From Ettlia oleoabundans (Eukaryota; Chlorophyta; Chlorophyceae; Chlamydomonadales), in contig JAAMXP010000839.1 of the NCBI GenBank assembly GCA_019693395.1, positions 27,497 to 83,221 on the forward strand: 55,725 bases of DNA. The letters are read 5' to 3'. Below the pieces are notes generated by a model. That model was given only the letters and a program-made list of their open reading frames with translations, was not told the DNA's origin and ran no database searches. Shown here piece by piece: positions 47,490 to 55,725 of this stretch. Position 1 is the stretch's first letter. Each line of letters opens with the position of its first letter. Made by a program: the position numbers and the translations under genes.

Positions 47490-49221
47490 CTAGAGTTTAA
47501 GTGCCGTGAGGAACAGCGGCTCTAGGCCTGCCCCCCGGCTTGCTGCCGCCAGCTGCCCCATGCCATCCTCCCCAAGCTCCTGCACACCAAGAGGCAGCCG
47601 CCGTGCAGCTTCCAGCTCCTGCGAGAACCAGCAGTACCATAGAAACGGTGGCCTTTCCATCCTGAGGTACCAGATACTTGCAATGTAGGCTAGTTGCAGG
47701 AGCATGCTCGGCAGGAGCATGTTCGACAGCAGGGACGGCAGGCAGCAATCTGCCAATAACGAGGCAGCAGCGGTCCAGTCAAAGCAACAGCCAAAGAAAC
47801 ACATGGAATCTAGCCTGTCCTTGCCTGCAGGCTGCCCAACTGCATGTCCTCCTCGCCTCGCACCGCCATGGCCTGCCAGCGCAGCCGCCTCAGCCGGGTG
47901 AGGTACTCGTCAATATCGCAGCCGGCGCCCTGCACCACATGGCGACGGGCACTGGTTTTGTATAGGATACACAACATGCAAGGGATTTCCCCACTGGCAA
48001 GCGGACAAGCTCGCAGCAAAGTAAAGAGAAAGGGAGGGAAAGATGGAGGGAAAACTGGGGACAGCGGGTGCATGCAGGCTGACGAAACAGAAACGACCGT
48101 GGCAGGGCAGGGTAGCCCCTCCCTCCCCTTTATACCCATATATACCCAAAGTACCTGGCAGCAGTGCCTGCCCACCCCAGAATGGACGACCCACCTCCAC
48201 TAAAAGCACACCCGGGAATCCAGGCTTGCTGTAACCGCCCAGGCCCAGCTCACTGCCCCAGTCCAAAATGTGTTTGCGCTTCGTCAAGCTTTTGATGTGG
48301 TGGAACCTGCGCTGTGTCAGGTACCAGAGTGCAGCGCATGGGACCTTGTGTTCATTACCGAACACCCGATGCCGCAGCACGCAGACTGGAAACCATGGGA
48401 GCGCTTGCAGCATGAGAGAGTTGCTGCGATCATGTGCAGTGCAAAGCTGGGGGAGCAGCCAGCAAGTAAATGGCATGAGAGGATGCGACGTTGCGCACCA
48501 GACGCAGCGCCGACTCAGCACCAGCCGCTGAGCCTCCTGCTGCGCCCCCTTGCTGCCCGCCGCAATTTTGCACCCGGCTGCCGGCGGTTGCTCCCCAGCG
48601 TGCTGCCGCGCCGCTGCTTCTGCCTCTGCAAGCCCCCGTGCAGCTTCTGTCACACGGTTAACCACCAGCAGCAGGCACGGCACGCCATCTGCGGCGCACT
48701 CGGCAGCGGTGGTGCTGGCCACAGCTTGCAGCCGGTCTGCATCTTGTCTGCATGGAAAACCCAGCCGACGGCATACCGTTATACTATAGGGTTTTCCTTG
48801 ATTGTATCCAACACAAGCTACCGTGAACGCCAGCTGGGCAATGTATCACAAGTTCGTGCACAAACGGGGCAGCACCCAACACCCGGCAGTGCACCCGCCG
48901 CTCACCTCACCTTGCGGCGTTGCTCAGCACCTGCAAGCCCAGCTGCCCACCGCTGCGCCTTGGAAGCACAAATGTTAGGTGCACTGCTTCCCCTGCTAAC
49001 TTCACGCCTGGTAAGCGCAAAGTGCCGGAAAGCGCGGGCACGTCGGCAGCTGTGGCGGAGGACTGACCAGCCGCCACGGCAGCGGCAAAGCGCAGGGCGT
49101 CTGCTTCTGCCGGGCTGAGGCTAAGCTCATCGGCGTAGCAGGCTTGCAGCGCCTCAATTTCTTCTAGCTGAGCTCGCAGAGAGGTGACGGGAGATGCGGG
49201 CTGAAGCTCTGACAGCGCCAT
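47490..49221 (-). CDS. RWD domain plus DUF1115 protein (RWDD2 type)
   Basis: Five exons give 301 residues: 49221-48911, 48747-48504, 48311-48195, 47929-47825, 47618-47490. The N-terminal RWD domain starts LRAQLEEIEALQACYADEL, with a hydrophobic strand HLTFVLPRRSGGQLGLQV. The second half matches DUF1115: FHHIKSLTKRKHILDWGSEL, GLGGYSKPGFPGVLLVE, RLRRLRWQAMAVRGEED, and an ending GAGLEPLFLTALKL. This pairing defines RWDD2 proteins, whose function is poorly known; RWD domains usually mediate protein contacts. Intron 4 has a GC donor (CAG|GCAAGG). The donor of exon 2 (TGC|GTCTGG) is weak and chosen because it keeps phase. Confidence 0.85.
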
Positions 49222-49641
49222 GGCAACACATGCAGGAGCTGGCGTCGTCTGGATTCTGCGCCGTGTGTTTAAGACTGGCACGCCCAGATGATGGAGGATA
49301 ACTGCCCACCTGAGAGCATCTGTTGTTGGCTTGGTGGCCACAGCGGCGGCGCGACAGGTCAGACAACTCTGCCTGATGTCAACAAGTCACTTAATGCAAG
49401 TGCGGAGGGCTTACAGGAATAAGCAACTATCAGCAATTTACACCTTTGTGCCCCAAAGGCACAGACGGTGGAACTGATGTCAACACAGAAGTGGGTTAAT
49501 CAATCGTAAAAGATTGTTGTGGAAATTGGCTCCAGGTTCCCAGCAGGCTATGTATTAGCGTGCCTGCAATTTACTCCCCCTGCTGCCATGATGTGTCTGG
49601 CGACATCTGTTGATGTCATGTGCACATCAGGGCTTCTGGCA
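49222..49641. other. Spacer between two minus-strand genes
   Basis: Carries the 5' flank of the RWD gene and the 3' region of the SAND-like gene, with TTACA motifs near 49411 and 49438 (TGTAA on the minus strand) as likely poly(A) signals. Confidence 0.45.
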
Positions 49642-51476
49642 TTACCCTGCTTGGTGCTCCGGGGTATCTGGGCGCATGGGCTGGGTCAGGTTGTTTAGCA
49701 TGGTAAGTAGCTGCGAGGCATCTAACTCTGCCAGGCGCTGCCGTAAACCCTCCACCTGGTTCTGCAGCTGTTCCACCTCATCTGCCAGCCGCTGATTGGT
49801 ACGTTCCTGTCCTTCCCGCATTGTCTTGAGCGTGTTGGTAACAAAGTCGGCTGAAGGCAACGCTGCCCCTGCGGCTGCAGTTGAGGGGCCTGCCAGCTGG
49901 CCAGGTGCCAGATCCAGGGCTTCTGCCAACAGGCGCTTCTCCTTCAAGCTTAACTCAACGATGTTAGCTTGGAGACTCTCTGCCTGCTGTCGCGCTGCAT
50001 CGGACAGGAATGGCAGCAGAGCCTCCACGGCCAGCAAAGGATCGCGGTCCACGGCTGCATATTGGGTACCTCCAAATCCCAAGCCTCCATTTGCCAGTGG
50101 CATTGCCCCGCCAGCTGCAGAGTCTTGTTCCTCCGCATCAATCGACCGCTTTCCCTTACTCATGTTGTGCCGCAGCACCTGTTCTGGCTGCTGCTCTCCC
50201 ACCTCATTCTCCTCAGCACGCTGCTCCAGCAGGCGCTGCGGCCCCATCACCGAGCTCTCGGGCTGCTGACTGTTGTCTGGAAAACGGAGCATGACAGATG
50301 CGGCCGCCCAGGTAGAGTTGCCGGGTGGCATGCCCTGCCGCGCGCCCTCCTCCTCTGCTGCCGCCACGGCCCTTGACGCTGCTGGACTGATGCTCCCATC
50401 ATCGTTAGGCAGCAACTGCCAATTCTCTGCCGCCAGCTTCAGCAGATCTCCAATGTCAATGTCTTTGCAGCCCTGGTTGCCATCATCATACCTGCAGGCA
50501 GGGTTTAAATACTGCGTTAGCAGGTGAGATTAGATTGGCGAGTGGTGTGTGTGAGGGTGGGGTTTGGGTGGGTGGTTAGCCTGGCGTATGGGGCCCTCAG
50601 GGAAGGTGCAGCGTGTTATCTTTCAGTGGCCGCAATTTGGCAGTGCTAGACTCACATGATGCGGTGAAGGCATTTGTCCTCATCCCAGCTGTGAACCCGG
50701 CCCACGTAAAACTGGCCATCAACTGGCCACCGAACATGGACTTTGCTGCCCACCACCGCTTCACCCAGGATGCTGCAAGAGCAAGAGGGTGTGCAAGTTG
50801 GAATTTCAGGTGCCAACAGTATGGCCTAAACTCCAATTCGCCGACAATAGCGCCTGCAATCTTTTATTATTCAAAATCTGGCCAGTTGCATACCTGCAAA
50901 CCTTGTCGATCCAGTTGCGCAGTGGTCCACTCTTGCCTTGCCCCACCCTAACAGATTGCTTCCAGTTCTTGGAGGCAGCACGCCCTGCACACACACATGA
51001 TGCACCCTTAAACAGTGCCACCGATTAGCACATGCGCAGATTTGTGTACCAATATATCGGTTGCACCTGAGTGTGATTCGTACTCCGGAAGCCCCATGAC
51101 CCTGTCCCGCTCGTGGGTACCAGCGCAGCAGTCCCCGGTGCAGACCACCCAGTACTCAATCTTCTGTGACACATGGCCAACATAGCAGTAGTGCCCACCG
51201 ATGAACAGGCCTGCAGGACAGGTAAATTGGACAGACAGTCGAAAGGGGTTATTAGGGGTTATGTTTGAGACGAGTACCGATGGCAGCGGCAGCAACCCAG
51301 TCTGAGGAGGGTATCGCTGTCACAAGAAATACGAGAGGGCCTGCCGCTGCATGCCAGCAGAAGTATAGCGTGCTGTGGAGCCTACAGGCTGATATGACAA
51401 GCTCACCTGAGTTGTTCCCGCAACTCACTGGTAGCCGGAGGCCTGGGGCCCGCAGGACGTTCTGAGCTTGATCCAT
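49642..51476 (-). CDS. SAND-like (ULTRAPETALA-like) and Tudor-like nuclear protein with coiled coil
   Basis: Six exons give 431 residues: 51476-51407, 51301-51278, 51210-51067, 50984-50894, 50772-50656, 50491-49642. Residues about 32-110 resemble the SAND-type domain of ULTRAPETALA: YWVVCTGDCC, LPEYESHSGRAASKNWKQSV, PLRNWIDKV. Next comes a Tudor/Agenet-like unit (GSKVHVRWPVDGQFYVGRVH, HRIMYDDG). The tail holds a basic KGKR motif and a long coiled coil (TNQRLADEVEQLQNQVEGLR). ULT and SAND proteins act in chromatin regulation, and Tudor-like folds often bind modified histones, so a nuclear chromatin role is inferred. Exon 2 is only 24 bases, and all six exons are needed to keep frame. The Met at 51476 is the first in-frame ATG; a longer N-terminus is possible. 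Confidence 0.75.
51278..51301 (-). other. 24-base microexon of the SAND-like gene
   Basis: Acceptor CTCAG and donor CG|GTACTC bound 24 bases that complete the codons split by exons 1 and 3 and add DWVAAAAI. Skipping it joins exon 1 to exon 3 in frame as well, so it could be optional. Confidence 0.6.
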
Positions 51477-51940
51477 CGCTTTTTGCAGTCCTTTCAACGG
51501 GTTTGTGATAAGATTGTGCGGTCAGGCTCCTCCAAAGTGCGGCCAGGCGGTACTCACGAGGTGCAGAGCCAAGTCCAAGCCTAACAAGTGGCTTGAACAA
51601 ATTGTTCTGTGCACCCCTCGGGCAACCCGAAGATGACCAACGCGATTGGTGCTGGTTGTTCGCTCCTTGGGTGAGTGTTCATAGCAAGGTCCCTCTCGGT
51701 CCTCGAGCTAGGCGGAGCTTGAACCTTGGTTGACGGTGTGCATCGATAAACACACATCTTATTACGTGACCGTGTACTGGGGTATCCGCACCTTGAGCTT
51801 ACTATCAGCTATAGCCGCCCCTCCTGATGCCGCCTAGTACTGTGGATGTCCCACAACCACCCTTTTAAGCCACGAACTAACGCCTGAATATCTGGTGCAC
51901 ATTTCGCTCAGATCGCAGCATTCCTGGGGCCGCTGACAAG
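51477..51940. promoter_or_regulatory. Divergent promoter region of 464 bases
   Basis: Lies between the SAND-like gene and a plus-strand coiled-coil gene. No defined element is claimed; a minus-strand open frame at 51403-51600 overlaps the first exon in another phase and lacks support. Confidence 0.4.
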
Positions 51941-52471
51941 ATGGTTTCAGATAGCGACCCACTCAACATTTTGTACAAGGCGGGCAAGGTTGATCAGGGC
52001 GACAAGCCCAACAATGAATCTCCATCACCCGCCAAGCGCCATCGCTGTGAAGATCAAACGCCAATCACAGTGGACTTGACCGCCCCTGAGCACCCTGGAG
52101 CAGATGGCAGGGGGCATCCTGCAGACCGTGTTGCGCCCAGGACTGTTGACGGCAGGATGGATTTCGCCAAGGAGATGGTTCAGGTCGTAAAGAATGGCGT
52201 GCAGTCGCTGGTCAACAGGGAAGCTGCCCTGCAGGCCAGCTGTTACAGCTTACAGGCTGAACTGGATGGCACACGACGTGTGATCAACCGGCAGGAGGGA
52301 CTTGAGACAGACAAGCTGCGTCTGTCTCGGCAGCGTGCCCTCCTCACTGCAGAGTTTGCCAGCCTACAAGCGGTTGTTGGCCCACTCATTGCTCACCTGG
52401 AGAACAGAAGGCAGGCATGTGATGCGGCGGAGAAGGATGCAGCGGGGGAGGCAGTGGCCATTGCAAATTGA
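51941..52471 (+). CDS. Hypothetical coiled-coil protein, single exon
   Basis: One uninterrupted frame from ATG to TGA encodes 176 residues. The N-terminal third is polar, with a basic patch after a proline (SPAKRHR) that could be a nuclear localisation signal. Residues about 75-170 are predicted helical by eye (NREAALQASCYSLQAELDG, LRLSRQRALLTAEFASLQA, ENRRQACDAAEKDAAGEA) with heptad-like hydrophobic spacing. No domain is recognised. It is the only gene of this size here without introns, which suggests either a young gene, a retrocopy or a gene with untranslated exons. A TGTAA at 52745-52749 may be its poly(A) signal. Confidence 0.65.
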   Translation: MVSDSDPLNILYKAGKVDQGDKPNNESPSPAKRHRCEDQTPITVDLTAPEHPGADGRGHPADRVAPRTVDGRMDFAKEMVQVVKNGVQSLVNREAALQASCYSLQAELDGTRRVINRQEGLETDKLRLSRQRALLTAEFASLQAVVGPLIAHLENRRQACDAAEKDAAGEAVAIAN

Positions 52472-52904
52472 CAGAAGCATAGTCGGACTGACTGCTGCGC
52501 TAAGCGTGGTTACTAGGAAATTAGCCTTCTGCCGGTGCTGCTTCCCCCACCCATATTCAATTCGTTTTTATAACAAAACAAACCGCACTTAGATGCAATT
52601 TGCATATGGTTGTGATATATGCATCCGTAGGCACTGACGATCCCTGCCAATCTTGTCAAGACTGCTGTTGAGTGCCACAATACGACGCTGAGCAGTGTGA
52701 TGCTGCTGCAATGATGTAAAACTTTCACATCATCATTTGAAGATTGTAAACTGCCAACTGTCTTGGGTTGCACAAGTCAACTGAGGATCGGGAGCAGAAT
52801 GTGGTGTCCAGTGAGGCGCGCCAGGCGGTCCAGGTGGCAAGCTGAAGGATGAAGCGGCAGAATGAGCAAACGGCCAAACCCAAGAATCTGCGTGGTAGTA
52901 CAAC
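52472..52904. other. Intergenic region
   Basis: Spacer between two plus-strand genes. Contains a TGTAA at 52745-52749. An ATG at 52863 opens a second frame overlapping the FAX transit peptide, but it does not join the FAX exons in phase. Confidence 0.45.
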
Positions 52905-53878
52905 ATGAACGCCGCCATCTTTGCTCCCAAGCTGTGCTGTCGGCAGCATCCGACCAGCAAGGGCATCCCACTGCGCTCGCACAAAGTTTCCCTCAACGCT
53001 ACTGCCCCACCCAACTCAAAGCATGCGGCAACAGCGTTACGGCGCCGGTCAACAACGGAGCGACGCCGACAGGCGAGCCTCCAACTGCCGCCGCCCAGAG
53101 CGGCTTGCAGGAAGCATCACAGCATCAACTGGCTCAAACAAAACACTGCTTTCTAGCCCTATTTGCAGGCACTAGATTCAGGACTGGGAGCAGCAGCATC
53201 CGCGGCGGCTTCCACAGATGCCAGTGATGGCAGCGGCAATACCTCCACAGCGCCTGCCGCCAGTGGTGGACGCCACGCTTTCCTCCACGATTTTTGCATG
53301 TGCCTCCCGTATGGTGCGCTGCTGCTGGCAGGAGGCCTGGTTGCCAAGCTGTTTGGCTGGGGGCAGCCAGCGGTGGTGTTGATGGTTCTGGGGGCACTGC
53401 AGTTGGTCCTCTCAAACCTGTCTCTCAAGGCGTGGCGTGGCGGCAAGCCGACAACATTCATCACCCTGTCAGAAGCAGGCAAGCTCACATATCCAGGCTT
53501 GCATGCTTGGGATAAAACTTTGCCATTTGCCAGGTGTGCGTGTGCGCTGCCCTGCAGCTTCAAAGCTTGCCTGGGTGACGGCCCTACCCCAGTAGTTGGG
53601 CTGGGACCGTCTGTGTTTGCTCACCTGCCACGCTATTTCACACGCCTTCCCAACCGCTGTCTCCATTTGCAGGCCTGGCAGGGTGGTTGGCGTATTATGC
53701 CTACCGAGCAGTGCAGCAGGGCGTTTCAGGGATGCTGATGGGGGCAGTGCTGGGCCTCAGCGCAGCCATGGCGCTCTTCCTGCTGTACAATGTAGCGGCA
53801 GGCGGCAACCCACCCCGCCGTGGCACGCACGCTGCAGCTGCCGTCACACCTGCCCCTGAGACTGCGGCTGCTAACTGA
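52905..53878 (+). CDS. FAX/TMEM14 family protein, likely plastid fatty-acid export
   Basis: Three exons give 227 residues: 52905-53072, 53169-53478, 53673-53878. The first 56 residues are rich in Ser, Arg and Ala with few acids, as in chloroplast transit peptides. The membrane part has four hydrophobic segments: FCMCLPYGALLLAGGLVAKL, VVLMVLGALQLVLSNLSLK, AGWLAYYAYRAV and MLMGAVLGLSAAMALFLLYN. SLKAWRGGK and the closing GGNPP match plant FAX1, which exports fatty acids across the chloroplast inner envelope. Both introns use GC donors (CAG|GCGAGC and CAG|GCAAGC), each required to keep phase. The exon 1 boundary is inferred from phase alone and is the weaker point. Two TGTAA motifs follow at 54122 and 54130. 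Confidence 0.87.
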
Positions 53879-54297
53879 GCAGGCGAGACGGCAGTTTGCA
53901 ATTAGCCATATCACCAGCAAGGTTGACATGCCAACTCAAACAACAAGGTACCCTGTTGACAGTGACCGCGTCGTTGTTTTGCATAACCTAAGCCCTGATG
54001 CAAGAACCGCACGTTGCCTCCCTCCTCTACCAGCACTAGCATCCATGTTTTGACCCAGCTGATATTTTGGAGGGAATTTCGTCCACTTTGCACTGTGCAC
54101 TAGCTGGCGGGTTTGGCAGGCTGTAATGTTGTAATGTTGACAAATAAGATACCTCAGCAGCATTTGTCATGAAATGTATCAGGTCTCACAGCAGAGCAGC
54201 AGAAGTTGCACATACACAGGACAGTATCATTCCAATGCCAGCAGCTGCAAGCACAGAGCGCTGACAGCAAAATCACAGCGGAGTGCTGACAGCACAA
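53879..54297. other. Intergenic region between convergent genes
   Basis: 3' regions of the FAX gene and the lysyl-tRNA synthetase gene. Holds two overlapping TGTAA motifs near 54122-54134 and part of a 25-base tandem repeat. Confidence 0.45.
54122..54134 (+). terminator. Paired TGTAA poly(A) signals of the FAX gene
   Basis: Two copies of TGTAA, eight bases apart, lie about 245 bases after the stop codon. Confidence 0.45.
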
Positions 54298-54305
54298 TCA
54301 CAGCG
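54256..54305. repeat. Two tandem 25-base units across the synthetase stop codon
   Basis: GAGCGCTGACAGCAAAATCA plus CAGCG is followed directly by a second copy with two mismatches. The stop codon of the lysyl-tRNA synthetase (54298-54300, minus strand) lies inside the second unit. Confidence 0.7.
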
Positions 54306-55553
54306 GGGTGCATGGCGCCCCCTGGCGCTTCACTGCGCTGGCTGCCGTGCTGCGCCAGCTGGTCATGCGCGCCTCAGTGCCCTCCAGGGTGCCACCAGGA
54401 GGCAGGGGTGAGCCGGAACGCAGCACAGCCTCGAGGGATTGCCCGTGAACCAGCGCATCCCTGGGCGCTGTAGTAGAGGCCTTGGCAGCTGCAGCAGCCT
54501 CTTCTGCCGCCACCCGGCGGAAACGCTGAAAGGCAGCTTCAGTGGAGTGCTGGGCTTTCCCCGGTAATCCAACAGGGCTCTCACCGCAGCCATCCATTGG
54601 ACTGGCGGCCACCATCCCCGGCACTGCAGGAGCTGGTGAGGGTGTTTCTGGGGAGACGGTGCCCCTGGCAGTGGCAGCCTTGACGGGGGTAGAAAGTTGC
54701 GCTTGCTCCTGCGCCTGCGCCGCCACAGAGCCGCTCCCGGCGCCAGCGATTGCACCCACGCCTGTGCCCAAGGCGCCCTGAGCCTGAAAAAGAGATCAGG
54801 CAGAGGACTCGCTCTGCAATAAGAGAAAGGCGTGCGGCACGGGGCGTGCCAAGAGGGGAGGGGAGGAGTGGCGGGGAGTGGCGGGTTAGTAGTGGGCCGA
54901 GGGTGGTGGGCTTTAGTGGGCTGGTAGGTGGGCTCGAACGCAGCACACAAACACACTAATCAACAGCTTGCCACACCATCAGCTGCTGCCCAGCTGGGCA
55001 AGTCGCAACTGCTGTTTGCAGAGTTACGGCAGCAGGCCTTCAGCCCACAGCTGCCAAAAGGGGGCCAACCCTCAGCCACTCACAATGCTCAACCCCGCCA
55101 CGCCGTCTGCTGCCGTTGCCGCACTCTTGTCTGTTGCGTCGGGCTTCATGGCCGGGAACAGCAGCACCTGCAAGATAGAAAGTATACGGTCTGGTTTAAT
55201 GTGCTGTCGCTCTGTTCTGCTGCTCAAAGCCTGTGGTTGCTACAAACCCCGGCCAAAAAGCCCCACCTTGAAACAGCCACACTCACAGGACCCCACAGGC
55301 GACCATTTGAGGCACATTTGCATCTCGCCACACCCCAACCCATCCACCCCACCCTACCACCACCACCAACACGGATTAACGTTAAGGGGTGAATCCCATG
55401 CAGCACCTCCTTGATGTTGTTCTTGTCCGTCAGCATCATTGTAAATCGGTCGATGCCCAGACCCCAGCCACCCGTGGGCGGCAGTCCGTACTCGAGCGCT
55501 GTGCAGAAGTTCTCGTCCACAAACATGGCCTCGTCGTCACCCTGGTCCTTGGC
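54298..55553 (-). CDS. Lysyl-tRNA synthetase, class II, C-terminal part with extension
   Basis: Three exons are visible, all phase 0: 55553-55407, 55167-55084, 54783-54298; the gene continues beyond the window edge (5' part missing). The first encodes the class II motif 3 region: [20 protein letters not shown] then [21 protein letters not shown], followed by [10 protein letters not shown], both diagnostic of eukaryotic and bacterial LysRS. The enzyme charges tRNA-Lys. LysRS normally ends soon after this point, but here a 161-residue Ala/Pro/Ser/Gln-rich exon follows without any domain I recognise. The join is in phase, with a TTTTTCAG acceptor. Whether the extension is translated in all transcripts is unknown. 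Confidence 0.88.
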
Positions 55554-55725
55554 CTGCAGCAGCCGACGTCGGATGAGGGAGGGGAGGGCAAAGGACGTTT
55601 ACGAGTAAGGGGGCTGTGCCGTAAGCAGCGACATGTGAGTGTGGAGATCGCTGCTGGGCATTGCCTGTTGGAGAGGGCATCTTTTGCCTCTCATGAGCGG
55701 AACGGGACACCCCCCCCACCCACCC
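55554..55725 (-). other. Intron of the lysyl-tRNA synthetase gene, partial
   Basis: Sequence upstream of the acceptor CTGCAG at 55554-55559 (minus strand) reads as intron to the window edge. No further exon of the synthetase is recognised. Confidence 0.6.

Noticed and set aside
48270..49118. Plus-strand open frame of 282 codons over the RWD gene
   Set aside because: It is antisense to two RWDD2 exons that carry clear RWD and DUF1115 motifs; it has no domain of its own.
52863..53227. Alternative frame starting at ATG 52863 for the FAX gene
   Set aside because: It overlaps the transit peptide exon in another phase and does not connect in frame to the membrane domain exon at 53169.
1..55725. 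CRISPR arrays, insertion sequences, integrases, rRNA genes and viral genes
   Set aside because: None was seen. Repeats present are short intronic microsatellites or two-copy tandem units, and no transposase, reverse transcriptase or phage-like domain appeared in any frame.

Overview
The window is a piece of a nuclear genome from a green alga. Genes are GC-rich and packed close together, and almost all are broken by many short GT-AG introns. Acceptors are typically CTGCAG. TGTAA motifs lie downstream of several stop codons, as in chlorophyte poly(A) signals. The products point to a photosynthetic eukaryote: an STT7/STN7 thylakoid kinase, a CemA-like envelope protein, a FAX/TMEM14 protein and a geranylgeranyl-reductase-like enzyme. 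A trebouxiophyte or chlorophyte such as a Chlorella relative fits, but the species cannot be fixed from sequence alone. A single N at 2086 and a run of 66 N at 30975-31040 mark it as draft assembly.

I rebuilt gene models by hand by requiring splice sites, codon phase and family similarity to agree. Left to right: STT7/STN7 kinase (+, 394-5589); small repeat-containing protein with a LEA-like tail (-, 6971-8218); metallo-beta-lactamase-fold hydrolase (+, 8727-10664); secreted or anchored PQQ-type propeller (+, 11346-14163); degenerate PP2C-like protein with a long Ser-rich tail (-, 14934-19270); candidate 58-residue membrane protein (+, 20519-20695); SYP4/Tlg2/syntaxin-16 SNARE (-, 20986-23997); CTD-interacting-domain RNA-processing protein (+, 25153-27168); RNA-triphosphatase-type phosphatase ending in a CaaX box (-, 27732-31635); geranylgeranyl-reductase family flavoprotein (+, 32043-37144); four-helix membrane protein (-, 38025-40209); CemA-like protein (-, 41557-44879); DUF1997 protein (+, 45304-46800); RWD/DUF1115 protein, RWDD2 type (-, 47490-49221); SAND-like plus Tudor-like nuclear protein (-, 49642-51476); single-exon coiled-coil protein (+, 51941-52471); FAX/TMEM14 protein (+, 52905-53878); and the 3' end of a class II lysyl-tRNA synthetase (-, 54298-55553, 5' part outside the window).

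This is not an operon or a single pathway. Several products are probably chloroplast proteins (STT7, CemA-like, FAX, DUF1997, possibly the reductase), but they are mixed with unrelated housekeeping genes. Three divergent pairs share intergenic regions of about 410-465 bases, so shared promoters are possible.

The most unusual items are: (1) an RNA 5'-triphosphatase/DUSP11-type phosphatase with no guanylyltransferase domain, a long low-complexity tail and a C-terminal CLIM prenylation motif; (2) a SAND-like/Tudor-like/coiled-coil combination spliced through a 24-base microexon; (3) a PP2C protein that has lost several metal-binding positions; (4) an unusually high share of GC-AG introns, 8 of about 93; (5) a decoy copy of the kinase catalytic-loop exon start inside an STT7 intron.
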